A DNA stretch of 64,000 nt from Paragorgia papillata (GCA_035771165.1 JAWNZC010000177.1:1-64000); one strand, 5' to 3'. Numbered from the stretch's first letter, positions 25,709 to 37,220 are shown. The notes: generated from the sequence alone by a model not told the origin. Translations and numbers: made by a program.

Positions 25709-25757
25709 GTAAGACTTCTGAAGTCTTACAATTAAGTTAAGACTTCAGAAGTCTTAC
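25709..25757. repeat. Double palindrome (nested inverted repeat)
   Basis: Each arm is itself a palindrome with one central base: GTAAGACTTC-T-GAAGTCTTAC at 25709-25729 and TTAAGACTTC-A-GAAGTCTTAC at 25737-25757. The two arms are also reverse complements of each other (20 of 21 positions), separated by the 7-nt AATTAAG. The sequence can therefore form one 21-bp hairpin or two separate hairpins. It resembles a very short foldback or MITE-like insertion. Confidence 0.85.
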
Positions 25758-25927
25758 CAGGCGCAGTGCTAAAAGTCGGTGCCTAAAACTAAGTGAATAA
25801 TTGTCAAGGGACAAACTAAGAATGAACGACTGAACTCACAAAAGAACATAAAGCGCTGCCCACTTAACAGGGCACCGCAGTTCTTTCAAGCTCTTTGTTG
25901 AAAACCTCTTCAACTATTAAATAAGTC
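25758..25927. other. Short unique segment between two inverted-repeat elements
   Basis: No gene or repeat seen. Confidence 0.5.
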
Positions 25928-26033
25928 AGTTATATACCTCGGATGTCGGCTTTATGCCAGATACATTCCCTCGAGGCCTGCGGTCCCTCGGGTTATGTAT
26001 CTGGCATAAAGCCTCCATCCTCGGTGTATAACT
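25928..26033. mobile_element. 106-bp foldback/MITE-like palindromic element
   Basis: Almost the whole 106 bp is an imperfect inverted repeat. The left arm runs from AGTTATA through CTCGGATG, GGCTTTATGCCAGATACAT and CCCTCG. The right arm returns CCCTCGGGTT, ATGTATCTGGCATAAAGCC, CATCC and TATAACT. The longest uninterrupted match is 19 bp, around GGCTTTATGCCAGATACAT, and the loop is only a few bases. No transposase is present. It is probably a non-autonomous foldback element or the two fused ends of a transposon. A 60-codon ORF over it (25943-26125) is a by-product. Confidence 0.65.
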
Positions 26034-26304
26034 CTTACTTGTTTGTTGTAATTAGCAAAAATTTGGTAAAATGTGACGAAAACCATCTCAGCCGATCAGG
26101 CAATTATCGAACAAAATTTGCCTAGAGTTGTCGGCGTTGCAATGGCAAACAGGAGTAAATATCACGCAAAATAACCTAAAAATCCTGAATAGCTGACTTA
26201 AAAACGATCTTTCCGATGTATTATGGTCGTATGTTCTTGTATAATTTCAGTTTTAATTTTGTAAATTTCAAAAATAAGTGATATGATGCGCGCGGGCGCA
26301 CCAT
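26034..26304. other. AT-rich unique DNA, nothing recognised
   Basis: No gene or repeat seen. Ends in the GC-rich GCGCGCGGGCGCACCAT just before the G tract. Confidence 0.5.
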
Positions 26305-26320
26305 GGGGGGGGGGGGGGGG
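26305..26320 (+). repeat. G16 homopolymer tract
   Basis: Sixteen consecutive G residues preceded by GCGCGGGCGCACCAT. Such a run could form intramolecular or intermolecular G-quadruplex. Its true length is unreliable because homopolymers are error-prone in sequencing. Confidence 0.9.
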
Positions 26321-26696
26321 CTTCATAATGGAAAATCTTAAAAAATCAATATAATATTTGCGTTTTATTATATTGCTTTAATTTTTTCAATTTGAATTTG
26401 TGAAATGCTGCTCTTTCATTTTACTTGTCCAAAGTTTGGTGGTAAAGTCATTTCTGTTAAATATTTAACATTTTTGTTAGATTATCATAATATTTTAAAT
26501 AATAATTAGCATAAATTAGCATAATTTGCAAAATGGGTTGTCTGACAAACCTGAAAACCCAAAATGTGAATAGTAGAGGTAAAAAACGATTCCAAATGAT
26601 ATATTGTGAGCATTATTTTTGTCTTATTATGCCATGTTAATTCACAAATTGCCAAGACCACCTGCTGTGACTGGTTTTCGGACAAGACGGGAATGA
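26321..26696. other. AT-rich unique DNA up to the compound array
   Basis: No gene or repeat seen. Includes ATAATTAGCATAAATTAGCAT, a small local duplication of ATTAGCATAA near 26504-26525. Confidence 0.5.
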
Positions 26697-26737
26697 GTTA
26701 ACTGGCAGTTTTTAAAAATTCCAAACAGACATTAAAC
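26697..26737. repeat. Truncated spacer at left edge of the compound array
   Basis: Only the last 41 bp of the spacer, from TTAACTGGCAG to ACATTAAAC, is present before the first CATCAC tract (26738-26950). This defines the array boundary inside a unit. Confidence 0.8.
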
Positions 26738-26950
26738 AAACATCACGATCATCACGGCCAATTCAAACATCACGATCATCACCCACCATCTCAAAAATCA
26801 CAAACATCACGATTATCACGGCCATTTCAAACATCACCATCATCACCACCATCTCAAAAATCACAAACATCACGATCATCTGAAACATCAACATCATCCA
26901 CCACTATCTCAAAAATCACAAACATCACGATTAATCACAGCCATCTCAAA

Positions 26951-27153
26951 CATAAATACCCAAAAAAAGTAAAAGAAAAAAGTAAAAGAAAAAGTTTCGT
27001 CCTGAGAAAGAATGGAACCCCATCGTTAACAACGTGAAAAATCATAGCGCTATCCAGTGCAGTAGGCCACGATTCACAAAACATCCTGGGTTAAAAATAA
27101 GTAATTAGAGGCTTTAACTGGCAGTTTTTAAAATTCCAAACAGACATTAAAAC
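26951..27153. repeat. Compound-array spacer 1
   Basis: A 203-bp copy running from CATAAATACC to ACATTAAAAC. It contains GTTTCGTCCTGAGAAAGAAT, CATAGCGCTATCCAGTGCAG and CCTGGGTTAAAAATAA. It has several private differences (extra A in GTTAACAACG, TTTTTAAAATTCC instead of TTATAAAAATTCG), as expected near an array edge. It is followed by a 176-bp tract. Confidence 0.85.
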
Positions 27154-27329
27154 AAACATCACGATCATCACGGCCATTTCAAACATCACGATCATCACCA
27201 CCATCTCAAAAATCACAAACATCACCATTATCACGGCCATTACAAACATCACCATCCCTCACCACCATCTCAAAAATCACAAACATCACGATTATCACAG
27301 CCATCTCAAACATCACGCCCATCACCACC

Positions 27330-27480
27330 ATAAATCACAAACAAAATCACAAAAGTAAAAGAAAAAGTTTCGTCCTGAGAAACATCCACCCCATCGTTAT
27401 CACGTGAAAACCATAGCGCAATCCACCAGTATGGCCATCTCAAACAGCACCATCATCACCCAGGGTTAAAAATCACAATC
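27330..27480. repeat. Compound-array spacer 2, mosaic/degraded
   Basis: Recognisable by AAAGTTTCGTCCTGAGAAA, CATCGTTATCACGTGAAAAC, CATAGCGCAATCCA and GGGTTAAAAATCACAATCAG. Many bases are replaced by minisatellite words such as GGCCATCTCAAACAGCACCA at equivalent positions. It reads like a position-by-position blend of spacer and CATCAC tract. The end is hard to define. It is followed by a tract to 27810. Confidence 0.7.
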
Positions 27481-27810
27481 AGAGGCTTATCACTGGCCAT
27501 CTCAAACATCACCATCGTCCAACCAGACAATCTCAAAAATCACAAACATCACGATCATCACGGCCATCTCAAACATCACCATCATCACCACCATCTCAAA
27601 AATCACAAACATCACGATTATCACGCCATCTCAAACATCACATCACCATCATCACCATCATCACCACCATCTCAAAAATCACAAACATCACGATTATCAC
27701 GGCCATTATCATCACTATCATCTCTCAAACATCACCATCATCACCACCATGTCAAAAATCACAAACATCACGATCATCACAGCCATCTCAAACACGACGG
27801 CCATCGCAAA

Positions 27811-28010
27811 CATAAATACCAAAAAAAGTAAAAGAAAAAAGTAAAAGAAAAAGTTTCGTCCTGAGAAAGAATGGAACCCCGTCGTTGACACGTGAAAAAC
27901 CATAGCGCTATCCAGTGCAGTAGGCCACGATTCACAAAAATCCTGGGTTAAAAATAATAATTAGAGGCTTTAACTGGCAGTTTTAAAAATTCGAAACAGA
28001 CATTAAAACA
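27811..28010. repeat. Compound-array spacer 3
   Basis: A 200-bp copy with TTTTAAAAATTCG instead of TTATAAAAATTCG. It is followed by a 479-bp tract (28011-28489). That tract holds a deletion near 28185-28205, where CATCTCAAAATCACATTATCAC is shortened and loses the reading phase. Confidence 0.9.
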
Positions 28011-28489
28011 AACATCACGATCATCACGGCCATTTCAAACATCACGATCATCACCACCATCTCAAAAATCACAAACATCACGATTATCACGGCCATTCAA
28101 AACATCACGAGCATCACCACCATCTCAAAAATCACAAACATCACGATTATCACGGCCATTCAAACATCACCATCATCACCACCATCTCAAAATCACATTA
28201 TCACGGCCATCTCAAACATCACCATCATCACGACCATCTCAAAAATCACAAACATCACGATCATCACGGCCATCTCAAAGATCACCATCATCACCACCAT
28301 CTCAAAAATCACAAAGATCACGATTATCACGGCCATATCAAACATCACCATCATCACCACCACCATCTCAAAAATCACAAACATCACGATCATCACTTCC
28401 ATCTCAAACATCACCATCATCACCACCATGTCAAAAATCACAAACATCACGATCATCACAGCCATCTCAAACACGACGGCCATCGCAAA

Positions 28490-28690
28490 CATAAATACCA
28501 AAAAAAGTAAAAGAAAAAAGTAAAAGAAAAAGTTTCGTCCTGGGAAAGAATGGAACCCCGTCGTTAACACTTGAAAAACCATAGCGCTATCCAGTGCAGT
28601 AGGCCACGATTCACAAAAATCCTGGGTTAAAAATAATAATTAGAGGCTTTAACTGGCAGTTATAAAAAATTCGAAACAGACATTAAAACC
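28490..28690. repeat. Compound-array spacer 4
   Basis: A 201-bp copy carrying GTCCTGGGAAAG and ACACTTGAAA, shared with spacer 8 and so marking a subfamily. It is followed by a 743-bp tract (28691-29433). That tract contains a one-base insertion at about 28880 (ATCACATAACATC) and TCGTCTCACC at about 29107; both shift frame. Confidence 0.9.
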
Positions 28691-29433
28691 AACATCACGA
28701 TCATCACGGCCATTTCAAACATCACGATCATCACCACCATCTCAAAAATCACAAACATCACGATTATCACGGCCATCTCAAACATCACGATCATCACCAC
28801 CATCTCAAAAATCACAAACATCACGATCATCGCAGCCATTTCAAACATCACCATCATCACCACCATCTCAAAAATCACATAACATCACGATTATCACGGC
28901 CATCTCAAACATCACCATCATCACCACCATCTCAAAAATCACAAACATCACGATTATCACGGCCATTTCAAACATCACCATCATCACCACCATCTCAAAA
29001 ATCACAAACATCACGGTTATCACGGCCATCTCAAACATCACCATCATCACCACCATCTCAAAAATCACAAACATCACGATTATCACGGCCATCTCAAACA
29101 TCACCATCGTCTCACCACCATCTCAAAAATCACAAACATCACGATTATCACGGCCATCTCAAACATCACCATCATCACCACCATCTCAAAAATCACAAAC
29201 ATCACGATTATCACGGCCATCTCAAACATCACCATCATCACCACCATCTCAAAAATCACAAACATCACGATTATCACGGCCATTTCAAACATCACCGTCG
29301 TCACCACCATCTCAAAAATCACAATCATCACGATCATCACTTCCATCTCAAACATCACCATCATCACCACCATGTCAAAAATCACAAACATCACGATCAT
29401 CACAGCCATCTCAAACACGACGCCCATCGCAAA

Positions 29434-29633
29434 CATAAATACCAAAAAAAGTAAAAGAAAAAAGTAAAAGAAAAAGTTTCGTCCTGAGAAAGAATGGAAC
29501 CCCGTCGTTGACACGTGAAAAACCATAGCGCTATCCAGTGCAGTAGGCCACGATTCACAAAAATCCTGGGTTAAAAATAATAATTAGAGGCTTTAACTGG
29601 CAGTTATAAAAATTCGAAACAGACATTAAAACC
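29434..29633. repeat. Compound-array spacer 5
   Basis: A 200-bp copy with GTTGACACGTG (versus GTTAACACGTG) and ACGCCCATCGC just before it, both shared with spacer 7. It is followed by the 988-bp tract 29634-30621. Confidence 0.9.
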
Positions 29634-29805
29634 AACATCACGATCATCACGGCCATTTCAAACATCACGATCATCACCACCATCTCAAAAATCACAAACA
29701 TCACGATTATCACGGCCATCTCAAACATCACGATCATCACCACCATCTCAAAAATCACAAACATCACGATCATCACAGCCATTTCAAACATCACCATCAT
29801 CACCA

Positions 29806-30714
29806 TCATCTAAAAATCACAAACATCACGATTATCACGGCCATCTCAAACATCACCATCATCACCATCTCAAAAATCACAAACATCACGATTATCACGG
29901 CCATCTCAAACATCACGATCATCACCACCATCTCAAAAATCACAAACATCACGATCATCACAGCCATTTCAAACATCACCATCATCACCACCATCTCAAA
30001 AATCACAAACATCACGATTATCACGGCCATCTCAAACATCACCATCATCACCACCATCTCAAAAATCAAAAACATCACGATTATCACGGCCATCTCAAAC
30101 ATCACCATCATCACGACCATCTCAAAAATCACAAACATCACGATCATCATGGCCATTTCAAAGATCACCATCATCACCACCATCTCAAAAATCACAAAGA
30201 TCACGATTATCACGGCCATCTCAAACATCACCATCGTCACCACCATCTCAAAAATCACAAACATCACGATTATCACGGCCATCTCAAACATCACCATCAT
30301 CACCACCATCTCAAAAATCACAAACATCACGATTATCACGGCCATCTCAAACATCACCATCATCACGACCATCTCAAAAATCACAAACATCACGATCATC
30401 ATGGCCATTTCAAAGATCACCATCATCACCACCATCTCAAAAATCACAAAAATCACGATTATCACGGCCATCTCAAACATCACCATCGTCACCACCATCT
30501 CAAAAATCACAATCATCACGATCATCACTTCCATCTCAAACATCACCATCATCACCACCATGTCAAAAATCACAAACATCACGATCATCACAGCCATCTC
30601 AAACACGACGGCCATCGCAAACATAAATACCAAAAAAAGTAAAAGAAAAAAGTAAAAGAAAAAGTTTCGTCCTGAGAAAGAATGGAACCCCGTCGTTAAC
30701 ACGTGAAAAACCAT
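29806..30714 (-). other. Longest complete minisatellite ORF (302 codons), probably not a gene
   Basis: From ATG 30714 in spacer 6 the frame reads a leader MVFHVLTTGFHSFSGRNFFF, then YFFLLLFLVFMFAM. About a dozen 21-residue repeats follow, of the type EMVVMMVMFEMAVIIVMFVIF, to a stop near the next tract end. The product would be extremely hydrophobic, with a glutamate about every 10 residues. Equivalent ORFs are at 31368-32276, 32305-33039 and 36591-37313. Several copies end FVLMSVSNFYNCQL...FNPG(C/F)L inside the next spacer. Spacers 12, 13 and 16 break the leader by a 13-bp loss and spacer 10 lacks the ATG. Openness is explained by the 63-bp unit length. Coding is unsupported. Confidence 0.2.
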
Positions 30715-30820
30715 AGCGCTATCCAGTGCAGTAGGCCACGATTCACAAACAACCTGGGTTAAAAATAATAATTAGAGGCTTTAACTGGCAGTTATAAAAA
30801 TTCGAAACGGACATTAAAAC
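30622..30820. repeat. Compound-array spacer 6
   Basis: A 199-bp copy with CACAAACAACCTGGG. It contains the TATA-like GTTATAAAAATTCG 34 bp before the next tract. It is followed by a 426-bp tract (30821-31246). Confidence 0.9.
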
Positions 30821-31246
30821 AAACATCACGATCATCACGGCCATTTCAAACATCACGATCATCACCACCATCTCAAAAATCACAAACATCACGATTATCA
30901 CGGCCATCTCAAACATCACGATCATCACCACCATCTCAAAAATCAAAAACATCACGATCATCACAGCCATTTCAAACATCACCATCATCACCACCATCTC
31001 AAAAATCACAAACATCACGATTATCACGGCCATCTCAAACATCACCATCATCACCACCATCTCAAAAATCACAAACATCACGATTATCACGGCCATTTCA
31101 AACATCACCGTCGTCACCACCATCTCAAAAATCACAATCATCACGATCATCACTTCCATCTCAAACATCACCATCATCACCACCATGTCAAAAATCACAA
31201 ACATCACGATCATCACAGCCATCTCAAACACGACGCCCATCGCAAA

Positions 31247-31446
31247 CATAAATACCAAAAAAAGTAAAAGAAAAAAGTAAAAGAAAAAGTTTCGTCCTGA
31301 GAAAGAATGGAACCCCGTCGTTGACACGTGAAAAACCATAGCGCTATCCAGTGCAGTAGGCCACGATTCACAAAAATCCTGGGTTAAAAATAATAATTAG
31401 AGGCTTTAACTGGCAGTTATAAAAATTCGAAACAGACATTAAAACC
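31247..31446. repeat. Compound-array spacer 7
   Basis: A 200-bp copy nearly identical to spacer 5 (GTTGACACGTG). The recurrence suggests duplication of a multi-unit block. It is followed by a 737-bp tract (31447-32183). Confidence 0.9.
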
Positions 31447-32183
31447 AACATCACGATCATCACGGCCATTTCAAACATCACGATCATCACCACCATCTCA
31501 AAAATCACAAACATCACGATTATCACGGCCATCTCAAACATCACGATCATCACCACCATCTCAAAAATCACAAACATCACGATCATCACAGCCATTTCAA
31601 ACATCACCATCATCACCATCATCTCAAAAATCACAAACATCACGATTATCACGGCCATCTCAAACATCACCATCATCACCATCTCAAAAATCACAAACAT
31701 CACGATTATCACGGCCATCTCAAACATCACGATCATCACCACCATCTCAAAAATCACAAACATCACGATCATCACAGCCATTTCAAACATCACCATCATC
31801 ACCACCATCTCAAAAATCACAAACATCACGATTATCCCGGCCATCTCAAACATCACCATCATCACCACCATCTCAAAAATCAAAAACATCACGATTATCA
31901 CGGCCATCTCAAACATCACCATCATCACGACCATCTCAAAAATCACAAACATCACGATCATCATGGCCATTTCAAAGATCACCATCATCACCACCATCTC
32001 AAAAATCACAAAGATCACGATTATCACGGCCATCTCAAACATCACCATCGTCACCACCATCTCAAAAATCACAATCATCACGATCATCACTTCCATCTCA
32101 AACATCACCATCATCACCACCATGTCAAAAATCACAAACATCACGATCATCACAGCCATCTCAAACACGACGGCCATCGCAAA

Positions 32184-32383
32184 CATAAATACCAAAAAAA
32201 GTAAAAGAAAAAAGTAAAAGAAAAATTTTCGTCCTGGGAAAGAATGGAACCCCGTCGTTAACACTTGAAAAACCATAGCGCTATCCAGTGCAGTAGGCCA
32301 CGATTCACAAAAATCCTGGGTTAAAAATAATAATTAGAGGCTTTAACTGGCAGTTATAAAAATTCGAAACAGACATTAAAACC
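32184..32383. repeat. Compound-array spacer 8
   Basis: A 200-bp copy with ATTTTCGTCCTGGGAAAG and ACACTTGAAA, the spacer 4 subfamily. It is followed by a 551-bp tract (32384-32934). Confidence 0.9.
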
Positions 32384-32934
32384 AACATCACGATCATCAC
32401 GGCCATTTCAAACATCACGATCATCACCACCATCTCAAAAATCACAAACATCACGATTATCACGGCCATCTCAAACATCACGATCATCACCACCATCTCA
32501 AAAATCACAAACATCACGATCATCGCAGCCATTTCAAACATCACCATCATCACCACCATCTCAAAAATCACAAACATCACGATTATCACGGCCATCTCAA
32601 ACATCACCATCATCACCACCATCTCAAAAATCACAAACATCACGATTATCACGGCCATCTCAAACATCACCATCATCACGACCATCTCAAAAATCACAAA
32701 CATCACGATCATCATGGCCATTTCAAAGATCACCATCATCACCACCATCTCAAAAATCACAAACATCACGATTATCAAGGCCATTTCAAACATCACCATC
32801 GTCAGCACCATTTCAAAAATCACAATCACCACGATCATCACTTCCATCTCAAACATCACCATCATCACCACCATGTCAAAAATCACAAACGTCACGATCA
32901 TCACAGCCATCTCAAACACGACGGCCATCGCAAA

Positions 32935-33133
32935 CATAAATACCCAAAAAAGTAAAAGAAAAAAGTAAAAGAAAAAGTTTCGTCCTGAGAAAGAATGGAA
33001 CCCCGTCGTTAACACGTGAAAAACCATAGCGCTATCCACTGCAGTAGGCCACGATTCACAAACATCCTGGGTTAAAAATAATAATTAGAGGCTTTAACTG
33101 GCAGTTATAAAAATTCGAAACGGACATTAAAAC
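32935..33133. repeat. Compound-array spacer 9
   Basis: A 199-bp copy with TACCCAAAAAAG and CTATCCACTGCAG. It is followed by a 617-bp tract (33134-33750), one 63-bp unit longer than the common 551-552 bp. Confidence 0.9.
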
Positions 33134-33750
33134 AAACATCACGATCATCACGGCCATTTCAAGTACATCACGATCATCACCACCATCTCAAAAATCACAA
33201 ACATCACGATTATCACGGCCATTTCAAACATCACGATCATCACCACCATCTCAAAAATCACAAACATCACGATCATCACAGCCATTTCAAACATCACCAT
33301 CATCACCACCATCTCAAAAATCACAAACATCACGATTATCACGGCCATCTCAAACATCACCATCATCACCACCATATCAAAAATCACAAACATCACGATT
33401 ATCACGGCCATCTCAAACATCACCATCATCGCCACCATCTCAAAAATCACAAACATCACGATTATCACTGCCATCTCAAACATCACCATCATCACGACCA
33501 TCTCAAAAATCACAAACATCACGATCATCATGGCCATTTCAAAGATCACCATCATCAACACCATCTCAAAAATCACAAACATCACGATTATCACGGCCAT
33601 CTCAAACATCACCATCGTCACCACCATCTCAAAAATCACAATCATCACGATCATCACTTCCATCTCAAACATCACCATCATCACCACCATGTCAAAAATC
33701 ACAAACATCACGATCATCACAGCCATCTCAAACACGACGGCCATCGCAAA

Positions 33751-33950
33751 CATAAATACCAAAAAAAGTAAAAGAAAAAAGTAAAAGAAAAAGTTTCGTC
33801 CTGAGAAAGAATGGAACCCCGTCGTTAACACGTGAAAAACCACAGCGCTATCCAGTGCAGTAGGCCACGATTCACAAACATCCTGGGTTAAAAATAATAA
33901 TAAGAGGCTTTAACTGGCAGTTATAAAAATTCGAAACGGACATTAAAACA
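33751..33950. repeat. Compound-array spacer 10
   Basis: A 200-bp copy with AACCACAGCGC instead of AACCATAGCGC. This changes the potential - strand ATG of the hydrophobic ORF to GTG. It is followed by a 551-bp tract (33951-34501), which contains CATGACGACCATCTAAAAAA near 34240-34260; both changes create stops. Confidence 0.9.
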
Positions 33951-34501
33951 AACATCACGATCATCACGGCCATTTCAAACATCACGATCATCACCACCAT
34001 CTCAAAAATCACAAACATCACGATTATCACGGCCATCTCAAACATCACGATCATCACCGCCATCTCAAAAATCACAAACATCACGATCATCACAGCCATT
34101 TCAAACATCACCATCACCACCACCATCTCAAAAATCACAAACATCACGATTATCACGGCCATCTCAAACATCACCATCATCACCACCATCTCAAAAATCA
34201 CAAACATCACGATTAACACGGCCATCTCAAACATCACCATCATGACGACCATCTAAAAAATCACAAACATCACGATCATCATGGCCATTTCAAAGATCAC
34301 CATCATCACCACCATCTCAAAAATCACAAAGATCACGATTATCACGGCCATCTCAAACATCACCATCGTCACCACCATCTCAAAAATCACAATCATCACG
34401 ATCATCACTTCCATCTCAAACATCACCATCATCACCACCATGTCAAAAATCACAAACATCACGATCATCACAGCCATCTCAAACACGACGGCCATCGCAA
34501 A

Positions 34502-34700
34502 CATAAATACCAAAAAAAGTAAAAGAAAAAAGTAAAAGAAAAAGTTTCGTCCTGAGAAAGAATGGAACCCCATCGTTAACACCTGAAAAACCATAGCGCT
34601 ATCCAGTGCAGTAGGCCACGATTCACAAACATCCTGGGTTAAAAATAATAATTAGAGGCTTTAACTGGCAGTTATAAAAATTCGAAACAGACATTAAAAC
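34502..34700. repeat. Compound-array spacer 11
   Basis: A 199-bp copy with CCCCATCGTTAACACCTG. It is followed by the longest tract, 1044 bp (34701-35744). That tract contains an internal phase-preserving 12-bp loss near 35487. Confidence 0.9.
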
Positions 34701-35031
34701 AAACATCACGATCATCACGGCCATTTCAAACATCACGATCATCACCACCATCTCAAAAATCACAAACATCACGATTATCACTGCCATCTCAAACATCACG
34801 ATCTTCACCACCATCTCAAAAATCACAAATATCACGATCATCACAGCCATTTCAAACATCACCATCATCACCACCATCTCAAAAATCACAAACATCACGA
34901 TTATCACGGCCATCTCAAACATCACCATCATCACCACCATCTCAAAAATCACAAACATCACGATTAACACGGCCATCTCAAACATCACCATCATCACGAC
35001 CATCTCAAAAATCACAAACATCACGATCATC

Positions 35032-35826
35032 ATGGCCATTTCAAAGATCACCATCATCACCACCATCTCAAAAATCACAAAGATCACGATTATCACGGCC
35101 ATCTCAAACATCACCATCGTCACCACCATCTCAAAAATCACAATCATCACGATCATCACTTCCATCTCAAACATCACCATCATCACCACCATCTCAAAAA
35201 TCACAAACATCACGATCATCACAGCCATTTCAAAGATCACCATCATCACCACCATCTCAAAAATCACAAACATCACGATTATCACGGCCATCTCAAACAT
35301 CACGATCATCACCACCATCTCAAAAATCACAAACATCACGATCATCACGGCCATCTCAAACATCACCATCATCACGACCATCTCAAAAATCACAAACATC
35401 ACGATTATCACGGCCATCTCAAACATCACCATCATCACCACCATCTCAAAAATCACAAACATCACGATTATCACGGCCATCTCAAACATCACCATCTCAA
35501 AAATCACAAACATCACGATTATCACGGCCATCTCAAACAACACCATCATCACGACCATCTCAAAAATCACAAACATCACGATCATCATGGCCATTTCAAA
35601 GATCACCATCATCACCACCATCTCAAAAATCACAAACATCACGATCATCACTTCCATCTCAAACATCACCATCATCACCACCATGTCAAAAATCACAAAC
35701 ATCACGATCATCACAGCCATCTCAAACACGACGGCCATCGCAAACATAAATACCAAAAAAAGTAAAAGAAAAAGTTTCGTCCTGAGAAAGAATGGAACCC
35801 CGTCCTTAACACGTGAAAAACCATAG
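35032..35826 (+). other. Stop-free + strand frames across a tract (Ile/Thr, His-rich and Ser/Pro-rich), probably not a gene
   Basis: An ATG frame of 264 codons gives repeats of ITNITIITAISNITIITTIS and a basic end NTKKSKRK. In the same DNA the second frame reads HHHHHHHLKNHKHHDYHGHL repeats, ending KHKYQKK and a stop. The third reads RPSQTSPSSPPSQKSQTSR. The latter two have no ATG nearby. All are open because the repeat contains no stop trinucleotide. Confidence 0.2.
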
Positions 35827-35930
35827 CGCTATCCAGTGCAGTAGGCCACGATTCACAAACATCCTGGGTTAAAAATAATAATTAGAGGCTTTAACTGGCA
35901 GTTATAAAAATTCGAAACGGACATTAAAAC
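35745..35930. repeat. Compound-array spacer 12, short form
   Basis: A 186-bp copy that has lost one 13-bp half of the duplicated AAAGTAAAAGAAAA segment. This loss is not a multiple of three and puts the - strand ORF leader out of frame. It is followed by a 552-bp tract (35931-36482). Confidence 0.9.
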
Positions 35931-36482
35931 AAACATCACGATCATCACGGCCATTTCAAACATCACGATCATCACCACCATCTCAAAAATCACAAACATC
36001 ACGATCATCACGGCCATCTCAAACATCACCATCATCACCACCATCTCAAAAATCACAAACATCACGATTATCACTCCCATCTCAAACATCACCATCATTA
36101 CCACCATATCAAAAATCACAAACATCACGATTATCACGGCCATCTCAAACATCACCATCATCACCACCATCTCAAAAATCACAAACATCACGATTATCAC
36201 TGCCATCTCAAACATCACCATCATCACGACCATCTCAAAAATCACAAACATCACGATCATCATCGCCATTTCAAAGATCACCATCATCACCACCATCTCA
36301 AAAATCACAAACATCACGATTATCACGGCCATCTCAAACATCACCATCGTCAGCACCATCTCAAAAATCACAATCATCACGATCATCACTTCCATCTCAA
36401 ACATCACCATCATCACCACCATGTCAAAAATCACAAACATCACGATCATCACAGCCATCTCAAACACGACGGCCATCGCAAA

Positions 36483-36668
36483 CATAAATACCAAAAAAAG
36501 TAAAAGAAAAAGTTTCGTCCTGAGAAAGAATGGAACCCCGTCCTTAACACGTGAAAAACCATAGCGCTATCCAGTGCAGTAGGCCACGATTCACAAACAT
36601 CCTGGGTTAAAAATAATAATTAGAGGCTTTAACTGGCAGTTATAAAAATTCGAAACGGACATTAAAAC
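36483..36668. repeat. Compound-array spacer 13, short form
   Basis: A 186-bp copy with the same 13-bp loss as spacer 12. It is followed by a 552-bp tract (36669-37220) that shares rare variants with the preceding tract. Confidence 0.9.
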
Positions 36669-37220
36669 AAACATCACGATCATCACGGCCATTTCAAACA
36701 TCACGATCATCACCACCATCTCAAAAATCACAAACATCACGATCATCACGGCCATCTCAAACATCACCATCATCACCACCATCTCAAAAATCACAAACAT
36801 CACGATTATCACTCCCATCTCAAACATCACCATCATTACCACCATATCAAAAATCACAAACATCACGATTATCACGGCCATCTCAAACATCACCATCATC
36901 ACCACCATCTCAAAAATCACAAACATCACGATTATCACTGCCATCTCAAACATCACCATCATCACGACCATCTCAAAAATCACAAACATCACGATCATCA
37001 TGGCCATTTCAAAGATCACCATCATCACCACCATCTCAAAAATCACAAACATCACGATTATCACGGCCATCTCAAACATCACCATCGTCACCACCATCTC
37101 AAAAATCACAATCATCACGATCATCACTTCCATCTCAAACATCACCATCATCACCACCATGTCAAAAATCACAAACATCACGATCATCACAGCCATCTCA
37201 AACACGACGGCCATCGCAAA

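Larger units (their letters stand above)
35745..37220. repeat. Recent tandem duplication of a 738-bp compound unit
   Basis: 35745-36482 and 36483-37220 are almost identical. Both have the short spacer and the rare variants CACTCCCATC, CATCATTACC and CACCATATC at the same offsets. Differences include CATCATCGCC versus CATCATGGCC and CGTCAGCACC versus CGTCACCACC. This shows whole-unit amplification, spacer plus tract. Confidence 0.85.
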
